Origin: JAVBOP01 sp031550405
GTDB lineage: Bacteria; Bacteroidota; Ignavibacteria; Kapaibacteriales; UBA2268
Direction of reading: 5' to 3'
Assembly: GCA_031550405.1 (NCBI GenBank)
Contig: JAVBOP010000160.1
Span: forward strand, 1-13,390
Length of the DNA: 13,390 nucleotides
Shown: piece after piece, positions 6,507 to 13,390 of the stretch
How positions within the stretch are numbered: the stretch's first letter is position 1
How the letters are laid out: each line of letters begins with the position of its first letter
Translations under genes and position numbers: made by a program
The notes under the pieces: generated by a model
Database searches by the model: none
What the model saw: only the letters and a program-made list of their open reading frames with translations
What the model was told of the DNA's origin: nothing

Positions 6507-8486
6507 TTATTCTTCATCTATTAAATTTTTAACTACTTCTTCATTAGGCTGTGCGTCATTTAACAGTTGTTCTAACAAATCAAGAGCCTTTTCCATGTTT
6601 TCACTTAATCCAGATATAGCTATACGCGATTCATCATCTCTACTTTGGTATATATTATATGAACATGCCAGTTTGTAAAATTCCTGTTTCAATTGTTCTG
6701 CTGTGTATTTAGATGTACCGAGGTAATTCAAATAATTTAATGCCATCTCTAATTTGAGGTCATTTATAATTCCCATTGGAAATAAAAATGTCAATTCAAA
6801 TGTCTTATTCTCCTTGTTTTGCACATACAATACCTCTGCACCCTTATATTTGCTTTTGGTCATATCTTTATTAAAATCAACGAATACAGGCTGTATTTCC
6901 TTAACCTTAGTATTTTTTATATCTTGCAGGAATTTAGATTCTATATCACGATTGATATGTACAGGCGTAATTTGCGGCTTGGTCATTTTTGCCATATCTT
7001 CTGGCGTACCTTGCCGCTTATATATGATAACATAATTATTTTTAAAGTACTTATTAGCAAAGTCAACTATATCTTTCTTTGTAATTTTGCTGTATCTGTC
7101 AATAGACTTGCATTCCTGCTCCCAGGGAATATTCATCATATATGCCTGTGCAATACTCATTGCTCTTGAGGTGTTGCTCTCTAATTTTTTTGTTTCTCTG
7201 TATCTTAAATTAGCTATAGCAGCATTTATCATCCAGTCGTCAAACTTGCCTTGCTTTAGCAGTTCCACCTGTTCCAGCAATAAATCGCGCACTTCCTCAA
7301 GTGTTTGCCCTGTTTTAGGCATTCCGACAAATAATAATGCCATATTATCTTCCAAAATATCCGGTGTGGAATATGCTCTATATACCTTTTGCTTTTGATT
7401 AAGGTTAGCATCTATTAACCCTGTACCACCTTCATTAGCCAGCATCAAATCAAGCATGGTTAATATATCGGCTTCTTTGCTGTTTGCAGGTTTATCTATG
7501 CGAAATGCCATATATAGCTGGTCTGCCTCAAGACCTGTGATATTCTTGGCAACAGGCTTGGTAACAGGTGTTTCAGGCTTATATGGATTTTTTGCAGGGT
7601 TGCCAGAAGATAATGTGCTAAAATATTTGTCAATTATGGCAATAGCCTCATCGTATTCAAAATCACCGGACATTGTTATTGCCATGTTATTGGCAACATA
7701 ATATCTGGCAAAGAACTCGCGTATGTTTTTCATTGACGGGTTCTTCAAATGTTCCTGTGTACCGATAGTTGTCTGCGTTCCATAAGGATTATCAGGATAC
7801 AAGGCAGCATATAACGTCTCATGCATTCTGAAAGCATCATGCGTCATAGACCTGTTTTTCTCTTCATATACAGCCTCTAATTCAGTATGAAACAGCCGCA
7901 ATACAAGTGTTTTGAAACGGTCAGACTGGATTTTTGCCCAATTCTCAAGCTGATTGGATGGAATATTTTCTTGATAGCAAGTATTGTCTTCACTTGTGAA
8001 AGCATTGGTGCCCGTTGCACCGATAGCCTGCATTAACTTATCGTATTCATTAGGGATAGCTACTTTTGATGCCTCATAGGATATGCTGTCTATCTGATGA
8101 TATAATGCAACACGTTTCGCGGAGTCTTTGGTAACGCGGTAAACCTCAAATAATGAATCAATTTTAGCAATCATTGGACCTTCTTTTGCCCAATCCATCG
8201 TGCCAAAATTTGATGAACCCTTGAACAGCATGTGTTCAAGATAATGTGCCAGACCTGTAGTTTCTGAAGGGTCATTTTTACTGCCCACACGCACGGGAAT
8301 GTATGTTTGGATACGCGGCTCGTCTTTGTATTGCGTAAGGAATACTTTTAAGCCATTGTCGAGAGTGTAGATCCTTGTTTTAAGTGGATCACCTTGTACA
8401 GTCTCATATTTGTACTGTTTTGCATAAGTACTGTTACATAGCAATATGAAAGTTGCCAATAGTAACGCTAATTTTTTAATTTTCAT
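6507..8486 (-). CDS. M16 protease, N-terminal part with active site
   Basis: This is the 659-residue piece before the internal stop. It begins with a probable signal peptide (charged MKIKK, hydrophobic 6-17, likely cleavage after TYA at 20-22), so the protein is exported; the LLC at 15-17 is not a good lipobox. The inverted zinc motif is intact, HYLEH at 81-85. The distal Glu ligand falls in ELEAVYEE (202-209). A second, non-catalytic domain starts with the family-typical EGGTGLIDANLNQ segment, and a third domain begins before the break. On its own it would contain the zinc centre but lack the fourth domain, which M16 enzymes need to close around the peptide. The upstream 144 bases contain no exact -7 box; TAATATTG (8579-8572, minus) is one mismatch away. 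Confidence 0.85.
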   Translation of the reverse strand: MKIKKLALLLATFILLCNSTYAKQYKYETVQGDPLKTRIYTLDNGLKVFLTQYKDEPRIQTYIPVRVGSKNDPSETTGLAHYLEHMLFKGSSNFGTMDWAKEGPMIAKIDSLFEVYRVTKDSAKRVALYHQIDSISYEASKVAIPNEYDKLMQAIGATGTNAFTSEDNTCYQENIPSNQLENWAKIQSDRFKTLVLRLFHTELEAVYEEKNRSMTHDAFRMHETLYAALYPDNPYGTQTTIGTQEHLKNPSMKNIREFFARYYVANNMAITMSGDFEYDEAIAIIDKYFSTLSSGNPAKNPYKPETPVTKPVAKNITGLEADQLYMAFRIDKPANSKEADILTMLDLMLANEGGTGLIDANLNQKQKVYRAYSTPDILEDNMALLFVGMPKTGQTLEEVRDLLLEQVELLKQGKFDDWMINAAIANLRYRETKKLESNTSRAMSIAQAYMMNIPWEQECKSIDRYSKITKKDIVDFANKYFKNNYVIIYKRQGTPEDMAKMTKPQITPVHINRDIESKFLQDIKNTKVKEIQPVFVDFNKDMTKSKYKGAEVLYVQNKENKTFELTFLFPMGIINDLKLEMALNYLNYLGTSKYTAEQLKQEFYKLACSYNIYQSRDDESRIAISGLSENMEKALDLLEQLLNDAQPNEEVVKNLIDEE

Positions 8487-8630
8487 AGACTTGTCTATAA
8501 ATTATGTGATAAAATAAATGTGAGTTTGAGATTGGATATGAAAAAATACGTAATTACCACAGAAAAAATTACAATATTATTTCAACCTGCCGACACAAAA
8601 TAAAATTTGCATTGACTTTGTATGTATTTA

Positions 8631-9635
8631 TTAATTTTTTTTAATATTTGTTGTTATTTGATTGTTTATTTCTTCCGCAGCATGCAATGCCTCCGTAGCA
8701 GAGGTTAGCGTAACCATCGGTATTTTATTATTTATAATGCACTTAATAAATTCAGTCTGCTCTTCAGCCATTGCATTGCCTGCCTTAATTTCAGGCTTTT
8801 CAAATATAATATCCGGACTGTTTTTAATTGCATTTATATCACCGAGAATCGTTGCTATATCCATATTGTTAGCTTTATCATTCGCCGTTGCAAGTCGGAA
8901 AACATCAATATCAGGCTTGGCAAAATCAATAGAAAAATATCCGAAATGCTGAAAAAGCCTCATTTTTCGCATTGGTTTGGCAGATATGCGCGACGCTGTA
9001 AGATTTGCAACTGTGCCATTTTCAAAAGAGATACGGGCGTTCGCAATATCCGTTGTATCGGTTATGACATTCACACCATTGGCTTCAATATTTTTGATTT
9101 TTGACTTAGTCAGCCATAAAATAATGTCAATATCATGTATCATCAAATCATGTATCACAGACACATCAATCGCACGCGGGCGGAACTGGCTAAGTCTATG
9201 AGTTTCAATGAATAACGGATTTATATCATATTTCAAAGCAGCCTGCATTGCAGGATTGAAACGCTCAATATGTCCGACCTGCACAACCAGCTCTGGATAC
9301 CTGCGCGCTATAGAAATAAGGCGGTTAGCTTCATCGACGCTTGAAGTTACAGGCTTTTCAATAAAACAGTGCATATTACTTTTGAGGCATATTTCGGCAA
9401 TATTAAAGTGATGCGATGTTGGAGTTGTAATGATTACCGCTTCCGAATTTTCAAGCGTATCCTCTATAGATTCAAAGGGCTTAACATTCAATTCACAGGC
9501 TATGGCATCAGCTCGGTTTTTATTAATATCATAAATTCCAACAAAATTTGCCATTGGATTTTGCTTAAGCAGCCTGCAATGAATACTTCCGAGATGTCCT
9601 GTGCCAATAATAGAAATTTTAATTTTATCTGCCAT
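8631..9635 (-). CDS. Gfo/Idh/MocA oxidoreductase, possible UDP-GlcNAc 3-dehydrogenase (GnnA-like)
   Basis: This is an NAD(P)-dependent sugar dehydrogenase of 334 residues, a typical length. The Rossmann fold opens with ISIIGTGHLGSIH (glycine motif 11-16), an acidic residue ends beta-2 (IYDINKNR), and the family EKP motif is at 93-95. The C-terminal catalytic region holds HDLMIHDID (162-170), which supplies the conserved Asp/His pair. It is transcribed divergently from a DegT-family aminotransferase. Such a pair oxidises a nucleotide sugar at C3 and then aminates the ketone; in Leptospira and Acidithiobacillus, GnnA/GnnB make UDP-GlcNAc3N for lipid A this way. Substrate assignment is inference, as no lpx gene is in view and other 3-amino sugars are possible. 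Confidence 0.85.
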   Translation of the reverse strand: MADKIKISIIGTGHLGSIHCRLLKQNPMANFVGIYDINKNRADAIACELNVKPFESIEDTLENSEAVIITTPTSHHFNIAEICLKSNMHCFIEKPVTSSVDEANRLISIARRYPELVVQVGHIERFNPAMQAALKYDINPLFIETHRLSQFRPRAIDVSVIHDLMIHDIDIILWLTKSKIKNIEANGVNVITDTTDIANARISFENGTVANLTASRISAKPMRKMRLFQHFGYFSIDFAKPDIDVFRLATANDKANNMDIATILGDINAIKNSPDIIFEKPEIKAGNAMAEEQTEFIKCIINNKIPMVTLTSATEALHAAEEINNQITTNIKKN

Positions 9636-9663
9636 AATATCTAAATTTTATAAAAATAATTTA

Positions 9664-9671
9664 CAAATATA
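9664..9671 (-). promoter_or_regulatory. Bacteroidota-type -7 box for the dehydrogenase
   Basis: On the minus strand this reads TATATTTG and ends 28 bases before the dehydrogenase ATG. It shares the intergenic region 9636-9843 with the promoter of the divergent aminotransferase. Confidence 0.55.
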
Positions 9672-9782
9672 ACACCAAACTGCCAATATATATTGAAACA
9701 TTCCATAACAGGCAACATCTCTATTTTTTTATAAATAATTTGTTAATAAAATGAAAACAAAGTAATATATTTTGTTTTTTTG

Positions 9783-9790
9783 TATTTTTG
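9783..9790 (+). promoter_or_regulatory. Bacteroidota-type -7 box for the aminotransferase
   Basis: TATTTTTG fits TAnnTTTG and ends 53 bases before the ATG at 9844. Its place argues against any start codon upstream of it, such as the TTG at 9772. It is about 110 bases from the opposing -7 box of the dehydrogenase. Confidence 0.5.
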
Positions 9791-9843
9791 TAAAATTAAA
9801 TGCACGTGTTTACCACTGCAATAACGATAAAAATAATAAAATT

Positions 9844-11016
9844 ATGGAAATACCTTTTTTTGATTTACACTATCAATTTGAACAAATAAAAAACGAAATA
9901 TATTCTGTTGTTTCAGAAATTTTTGAAACACAGAGATTCATACTCGGAAAATATGTAACCCGGTTTGAGCAAGATTTTGCGGCGTATTGCGGAACTAAAT
10001 ATGCGGTGGCAGTATCCAGCGGCACTGATGCACTGCTTGCAGCTTTGATGGCTATTGATATCAAGCCTGGCGATGAAGTGATATTGCCTGATTTCACTTT
10101 TTTTGCTACTGCCGGAGTTGTTCAACGGCTGCAGGCAAAGCCTGTTTTTGTAGATATTGATCCATTGACATATAACATAAATACAAATTTAATTGAAAAT
10201 CTTATAAATGAAAAAACCAGGGCGATAATCCCTGTGCATATTTTTGGGCAATGCGTTAATATGGAGCAGCTTTTTGAGTTGTCTGAAAAATATAATATTC
10301 CCGTAATCGAAGACGCATGCCAAGCAATTGGAGCAAGTTACAGCGATGGACGGCTTGCGGGTAATCTCGGGTTAATGGGCTGTTTTTCTTTCTATCCTAC
10401 AAAAAATCTTGGAGGAGCCGGAGATTCCGGTGCTATAACTACAAACGATGATGAGCTATATCTTAAGTTGAAGCAAATGCGGAATCATGGCATGGAACCT
10501 CGATATTACCATCATTTTGTAGGCGGAAATTTCCGCATGGATGAAATACAGGCCGCAGTATTGTCAATTAAATTAAAATATGTTAATGAATGGAATAATT
10601 TGCGCCGCATAAATCAAAAATTATATCATAAATATTTTATAGATAACGGCTTATCGGATTTAAACTATAACAGTAGTTTCAGCGAGAATAATAAAGTAAT
10701 TCAGCCATATACTGAATATTTTCAGATAGGCAATCCAAGCGTACACAGCTACCACACATTCCATCAATATTGCGTTCGCTCCGAAAAGCGAAACGAACTG
10801 CGGGCATTTTTATCTGAAAATAAAATAGGAACGGATGTGTATTATCCCGTGCCTTTGCATCAGCAACGCTGCTTTGAGCATTTTAATTATGCCGATGCCG
10901 ATTTTCCTGCAACTAACCGTATTTGCTGTGAAATACTTGCGCTGCCCATATTTCCGGAAATCAGTGAATTGCAAATCCGCCATATCGTAGAAAAAATAAC
11001 AGCATTCTACAATTAG
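9844..11016 (+). CDS. DegT/DnrJ/EryC1 aminotransferase, possible GnnB-like sugar 3-aminotransferase
   Basis: This PLP-dependent aminotransferase acts on a nucleotide keto-sugar, usually with glutamate as amino donor. The ATG at 9844 gives the family start MEIPFFDLHYQF and 390 residues. An open frame runs 24 codons further up to a TTG at 9772, but that lies upstream of the -7 box and adds low-complexity residues. Motifs: SSGTDA (58-63), the cofactor-ring Asp157 in IEDACQAIGA, and the Schiff-base Lys187 in SFYPTKNLGGAGD, which is intact, so this is an aminotransferase and not a dehydratase. The HGM and GGNFRMDEIQAA blocks typical of the family follow. The divergent Gfo/Idh/MocA neighbour would supply the 3-keto substrate. 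FdtB- or WlbC/WbpE-like roles remain possible. Confidence 0.88.
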   Translation: MEIPFFDLHYQFEQIKNEIYSVVSEIFETQRFILGKYVTRFEQDFAAYCGTKYAVAVSSGTDALLAALMAIDIKPGDEVILPDFTFFATAGVVQRLQAKPVFVDIDPLTYNINTNLIENLINEKTRAIIPVHIFGQCVNMEQLFELSEKYNIPVIEDACQAIGASYSDGRLAGNLGLMGCFSFYPTKNLGGAGDSGAITTNDDELYLKLKQMRNHGMEPRYYHHFVGGNFRMDEIQAAVLSIKLKYVNEWNNLRRINQKLYHKYFIDNGLSDLNYNSSFSENNKVIQPYTEYFQIGNPSVHSYHTFHQYCVRSEKRNELRAFLSENKIGTDVYYPVPLHQQRCFEHFNYADADFPATNRICCEILALPIFPEISELQIRHIVEKITAFYN

Positions 11017-11076
11017 CGCCATTCTAATTAAAAATTAATTACTGCATGATTCTGAATAAATATTCATAGATATTGT

Positions 11077-11084
11077 TATATTTG
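11077..11084 (+). promoter_or_regulatory. Bacteroidota-type -7 box for the radical SAM gene
   Basis: TATATTTG ends 37 bases before the ATG at 11122. It lies in the 105-base gap after the aminotransferase stop, so the radical SAM/trigger factor pair probably has its own promoter. Confidence 0.55.
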
Positions 11085-11121
11085 GTGGAAATATTAACGA
11101 GCATATAACGTTGAATTATTA

Positions 11122-12384
11122 ATGGAAAACCAGACTTTACAATTTAGAGGAAAACCAATGGTGCGTGTTCATGCGATGATTAAGCCGATTGGTCCGGTAT
11201 GCAATCTTAACTGCAGCTATTGCTATTACTTAAGTAAAGAGGAATTGCTGGCAACAGACAGTCATTGGCGAATGTCTGATGCCACGCTGGAAAATTTCAT
11301 TAAGCAATATATAGAACAGCAAAATGCGGCGCAGATTGTATTTTCATGGCAAGGCGGTGAACCTACGCTTTTGGGGCTGAATTTTTTTAAGAAAATTATT
11401 GCATTGCAAAAAAAATATAAGCCAAATTTTGTGCGCTGTGAAAATGATTTGCAGACAAATGGAACGCTTCTGGATGATGAATGGTGCGAATTCTTAAAAG
11501 AAAATAATTTTTTAGTCGGATTAAGTGTTGATGGCACTAAGCATTTGCATGATAAATACAGGATACATAAAGATGGAAAAGGTTCATTTGACAAAGTATT
11601 AAATTCTGCTAAGCTGCTAAAAAAACATAACGTTAAGTTTGCAACACTGACAGTTGTTAATAATATTAATTCAAAGTATCCGCTGGAAGTTTACCGCTTT
11701 TTGCGTGATGAAATCGGCAGCCGGCAAATGCAGTTTATCCCAATTGTCGAGGCAAGGAATTTTCATAACACAGCTCCGCAATATTGGAATTTAAATGAAT
11801 TGCCTTTTGAAAATTCGCCGCATGCAAACCCCGAGAATATAGACTCGTTTTTAGCGTCTTGGTGTGTTGGTTCTGAGGATTACGGCGATTTTTTGATACA
11901 AATATTTGACGAATGGTACAAACACGATTTTGGCAATATTTATGTTCCATTTTTTGATAGCGCTGTCGAGCAATGGATTGGCAAGCCGTCGCCACTGTGT
12001 ATTTTTGCTCCGATTTGCGGCAAAGGCTTGGCTGTTGAGCATGATGGCTCGCTATTTTCCTGTGACCATTATGTTTATCCTGAATATCTTATGGGTAATA
12101 TAAATGAACAAAAATTAATAAATATGGCATTATCTCAAAAGCAAGAGAAGTTTGGGTATTCCAAGGATTTCAATTTGCCTTCAAAGTGTAGAAATTGCCG
12201 TTACCTTTTTGCCTGTTCCGGTGAATGTCCCAAAAACCGGCTTATAAAAACGGAACAAGGCGAACCGGGTTTGAATTATTTATGCAAAGGTTTATATAAA
12301 TATTTTAATCATATTGATCCTTTTATTAGAAAAATTGTGCATCGTTTAGGCTATGAAGTTGCCGATGATGTTCCTGCATTATAA
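11122..12384 (+). CDS. Anaerobic sulfatase maturase-like radical SAM/SPASM protein
   Basis: This resembles anSME, which oxidises an active-site Cys or Ser of sulfatases to formylglycine under anoxic conditions. The N-terminal radical SAM cluster motif CxxxCxxC is C27, C31 and C34 within GPVCNLNCSYCYYL. FSWQGGEPTLLGL follows, the glycine-rich SAM-binding segment. The C-terminal SPASM region has the expected cysteines: PLCIFAPICGKG, LFSCDHYVYPEYLMGNI, then CRNCRYLFACSGECPKNR and a last Cys in LCKGLYKYF, consistent with two auxiliary 4Fe-4S clusters. The length of 420 residues is usual. A second ATG at 11158 (M13) would give the shorter N terminus seen in many relatives. No sulfatase lies in the window, so substrates must be elsewhere. 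A trigger factor gene follows after 25 bases. Confidence 0.88.
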   Translation: MENQTLQFRGKPMVRVHAMIKPIGPVCNLNCSYCYYLSKEELLATDSHWRMSDATLENFIKQYIEQQNAAQIVFSWQGGEPTLLGLNFFKKIIALQKKYKPNFVRCENDLQTNGTLLDDEWCEFLKENNFLVGLSVDGTKHLHDKYRIHKDGKGSFDKVLNSAKLLKKHNVKFATLTVVNNINSKYPLEVYRFLRDEIGSRQMQFIPIVEARNFHNTAPQYWNLNELPFENSPHANPENIDSFLASWCVGSEDYGDFLIQIFDEWYKHDFGNIYVPFFDSAVEQWIGKPSPLCIFAPICGKGLAVEHDGSLFSCDHYVYPEYLMGNINEQKLINMALSQKQEKFGYSKDFNLPSKCRNCRYLFACSGECPKNRLIKTEQGEPGLNYLCKGLYKYFNHIDPFIRKIVHRLGYEVADDVPAL

Positions 12385-12409
12385 AAATTAAAAAAAAATA
12401 ATAAATATC

Positions 12410-13162
12410 ATGGAAGTTAATGTAAATCATATAAATGAATTTGAAAAAGAATTGGCAATAACAGTCGATTGGCAAGATGTACAAGATGAATATAGCGATT
12501 TGCTGAAACGCTATGCAAAAATTCCGATAAAAGGTTTTCGCGCAGGAAAAACGCCGCAGCATATAATAGAATCGGCTTTTAAAAAAGAAATAGCAAATGA
12601 TTTGGCATCGTTTGCTGCTATAAGATTTTGTAGAAAAGCGTTAAAAGAAAATAATTTAGAAGCAGGTTCACCCCTTGAAATCAACGAAATAAAACTGAAT
12701 AAGGATGAAAATTTTTCATTCAATGCGCAGTTTATCGAAATGCCTGAATTCGATATGCCAGATTATTTTAACTTGCATTTGCAGGCTGTTGAACATGCAG
12801 GCAAATTAGATGAAATCTCTAAAAAATTATTGGAAAATACATCGATATCTGTGCATAAGTCTCTTATAAATAATGAATTAAAATATGATGACAGCGAGAA
12901 CAGGGACTATTCCCCAGAGCAAATAGAAGCTGCTACAAATCGAGTGAAATTAATGCTTATTCTGAAAAAAATCGCTGCACAGGACAGTATTGAAGTCAGC
13001 GACAAAGATGTTGAGGAAAGAATTAAACTAATAGCTCGGGAAAATGGTGTTCCAGTGTTAGAGCTAAAACGATTTTTAGTTGCAAACCGCAGTATGTCTC
13101 GACTTTCTGATTCCATTCTAGTTGAATATGTGCTTGAATATATAATTGAAATACAGAAATAA
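12410..13162 (+). CDS. tig: Short trigger factor-like chaperone lacking the PPIase domain
   Basis: Trigger factor binds the ribosome at L23 near the exit tunnel and shields nascent chains. The N-terminal ribosome-binding domain (1 to about 115) includes the signature KGFRAGKTP (41-49, GFRxGK). The C-terminal part (about 170-250), with RVKLMLILKKIAAQDSIEVS and the helix ending VLEYIIEIQK, matches the C-terminal substrate-binding arms. Between them lie only about 50 residues. The FKBP-type PPIase domain of about 100 residues and some arm helices are absent, making 250 residues against roughly 430-450 for usual family members. No frameshift or stop marks the missing part, so the architecture looks genuine. 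The gene starts 25 bases after the radical SAM gene and is probably cotranscribed. A full-length paralogue may exist elsewhere. Confidence 0.85.
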   Translation: MEVNVNHINEFEKELAITVDWQDVQDEYSDLLKRYAKIPIKGFRAGKTPQHIIESAFKKEIANDLASFAAIRFCRKALKENNLEAGSPLEINEIKLNKDENFSFNAQFIEMPEFDMPDYFNLHLQAVEHAGKLDEISKKLLENTSISVHKSLINNELKYDDSENRDYSPEQIEAATNRVKLMLILKKIAAQDSIEVSDKDVEERIKLIARENGVPVLELKRFLVANRSMSRLSDSILVEYVLEYIIEIQK

Positions 13163-13274
13163 TATTTTATACCCAACAGTTATCGACTTTCAATTTAGCA
13201 TGCAATACCAAAAGAAAAACCTATGTGAAAACAAAAATCCCGCTTTCGCACAACCTCTCAATAAAAGCACTTGC

Positions 13275-13333
13275 AACCACCTCTCTCTTTGACAAGGAGG
13301 AGAAAACATGCAACAGTATGGCAGAGGGTGGTT
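13275..13333. repeat. Repeat-like palindromic element near the right edge
   Basis: AACCACCTCTC at 13275 and GAGGGTGGTT at 13324-13333 form imperfect inverted ends. Inside lies a decayed hairpin, CTCTCTCTTTGACAAGGAGG (13281-13300, arms CTC.../...GAG). The arrangement recalls dispersed intergenic palindromes built on AACCACC and a CCTTGACAAGG core, but only one copy is in the window. The rest of 13163-13390 is AT-rich and shows no gene. Confidence 0.4.
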
Positions 13334-13390
13334 ATATCAAAGAATAATTAACAAAATTTAATAAATAACACCCGATTTTATAAGCAAAGT

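Larger units (their letters stand above)
5580..8486 (-). pseudogene. M16 zinc protease interrupted by one in-frame TAA
   Basis: Read through, this is one M16 (insulinase/pitrilysin) peptidase of 968 codons before the final stop, the normal size for exported Bacteroidota members. An ochre codon at 6509-6507 interrupts it after residue 659. The frame continues without any shift through KSRADAKNQQR into the C-terminal part. That block, Lys/Arg-rich and followed by an aromatic YGVYG stretch, is typical of this point in the family, so the stop lies inside a conserved segment and not at a domain linker. No other lesion is visible on either side. It is either a very young pseudogene (one substitution from AAA, GAA or CAA), a base-calling error, stop readthrough, or two separately translated halves. 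TAA ends other genes here, so a changed genetic code is unlikely. Confidence 0.8.

Noticed and set aside
8538..8603. 21-codon plus-strand open frame (MKKYVITTEK...) upstream of the protease
   Set aside because: It has no promoter or ribosome-binding support and a length well within chance expectation in this leader region.
9772..9843. Upstream TTG extension of the aminotransferase
   Set aside because: It would place the start before the -7 box and add residues that family members lack. The ATG at 9844 gives the standard N terminus.
13308..13361. 17-codon plus-strand open frame (MQQYGRG...) with a perfect AGGAGG seven bases upstream
   Set aside because: The AGGAGG is part of the hairpin core of the repeat-like element, this organism shows little Shine-Dalgarno use, and the peptide is too short to support.

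Overview
The window reads as chromosomal DNA from a Bacteroidota-like (FCB group) bacterium. It is AT-rich. Five genes have a TAnnTTTG box, the -7 element of the Bacteroidota primary sigma factor, 20 to 53 bases before their start codon. Recognisable Shine-Dalgarno sequences are scarce. The protein repertoire fits: a Bacteroidota-style GlmM beginning SISGFR, a long periplasmic M16 protease and an anaerobic sulfatase maturase. A placement within Bacteroidota, Ignavibacteriota or Kapabacteria cannot be settled from this sequence alone.

Layout. 1-475 is gene-poor and holds only a possible minus-strand gene fragment plus the der promoter. 476-3340 is a plus-strand pair, der (ribosome-assembly GTPase) and cysS (cysteinyl-tRNA synthetase). 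3341-4083 carries a decayed IS5-family insertion sequence: a transposase relic broken by frameshifts, stops and deletions, bracketed by an 11-bp perfect inverted repeat. 4084-8486 lies on the minus strand: a large M16 zinc protease interrupted by one in-frame TAA, a rho-independent terminator, and a separately promoted glmM-like phosphohexomutase. 8631-11016 is a divergent pair, a Gfo/Idh/MocA dehydrogenase (minus) and a DegT-family PLP aminotransferase (plus), the gene combination that makes UDP-3-amino sugars (GnnA/GnnB type). 11122-13162 is a plus-strand pair: an anaerobic sulfatase-maturase-like radical SAM protein and a 250-residue trigger factor without its PPIase domain. The right end holds a small repeat-like palindromic element.

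How the genes fit together. GlmM supplies glucosamine-1-phosphate, and so UDP-GlcNAc, for the envelope. The dehydrogenase/aminotransferase pair could convert UDP-GlcNAc to UDP-GlcNAc3N for an amide-linked lipid A, or make another amino sugar. Der, CysRS and trigger factor serve ribosome assembly and translation. No defence system, CRISPR array, rRNA or tRNA was seen. The least ordinary items are the single-stop M16 protease, the PPIase-less trigger factor, the IS5 relic with a lost catalytic Glu, and the divergent amino-sugar pair. I see no clearly new multi-gene system.
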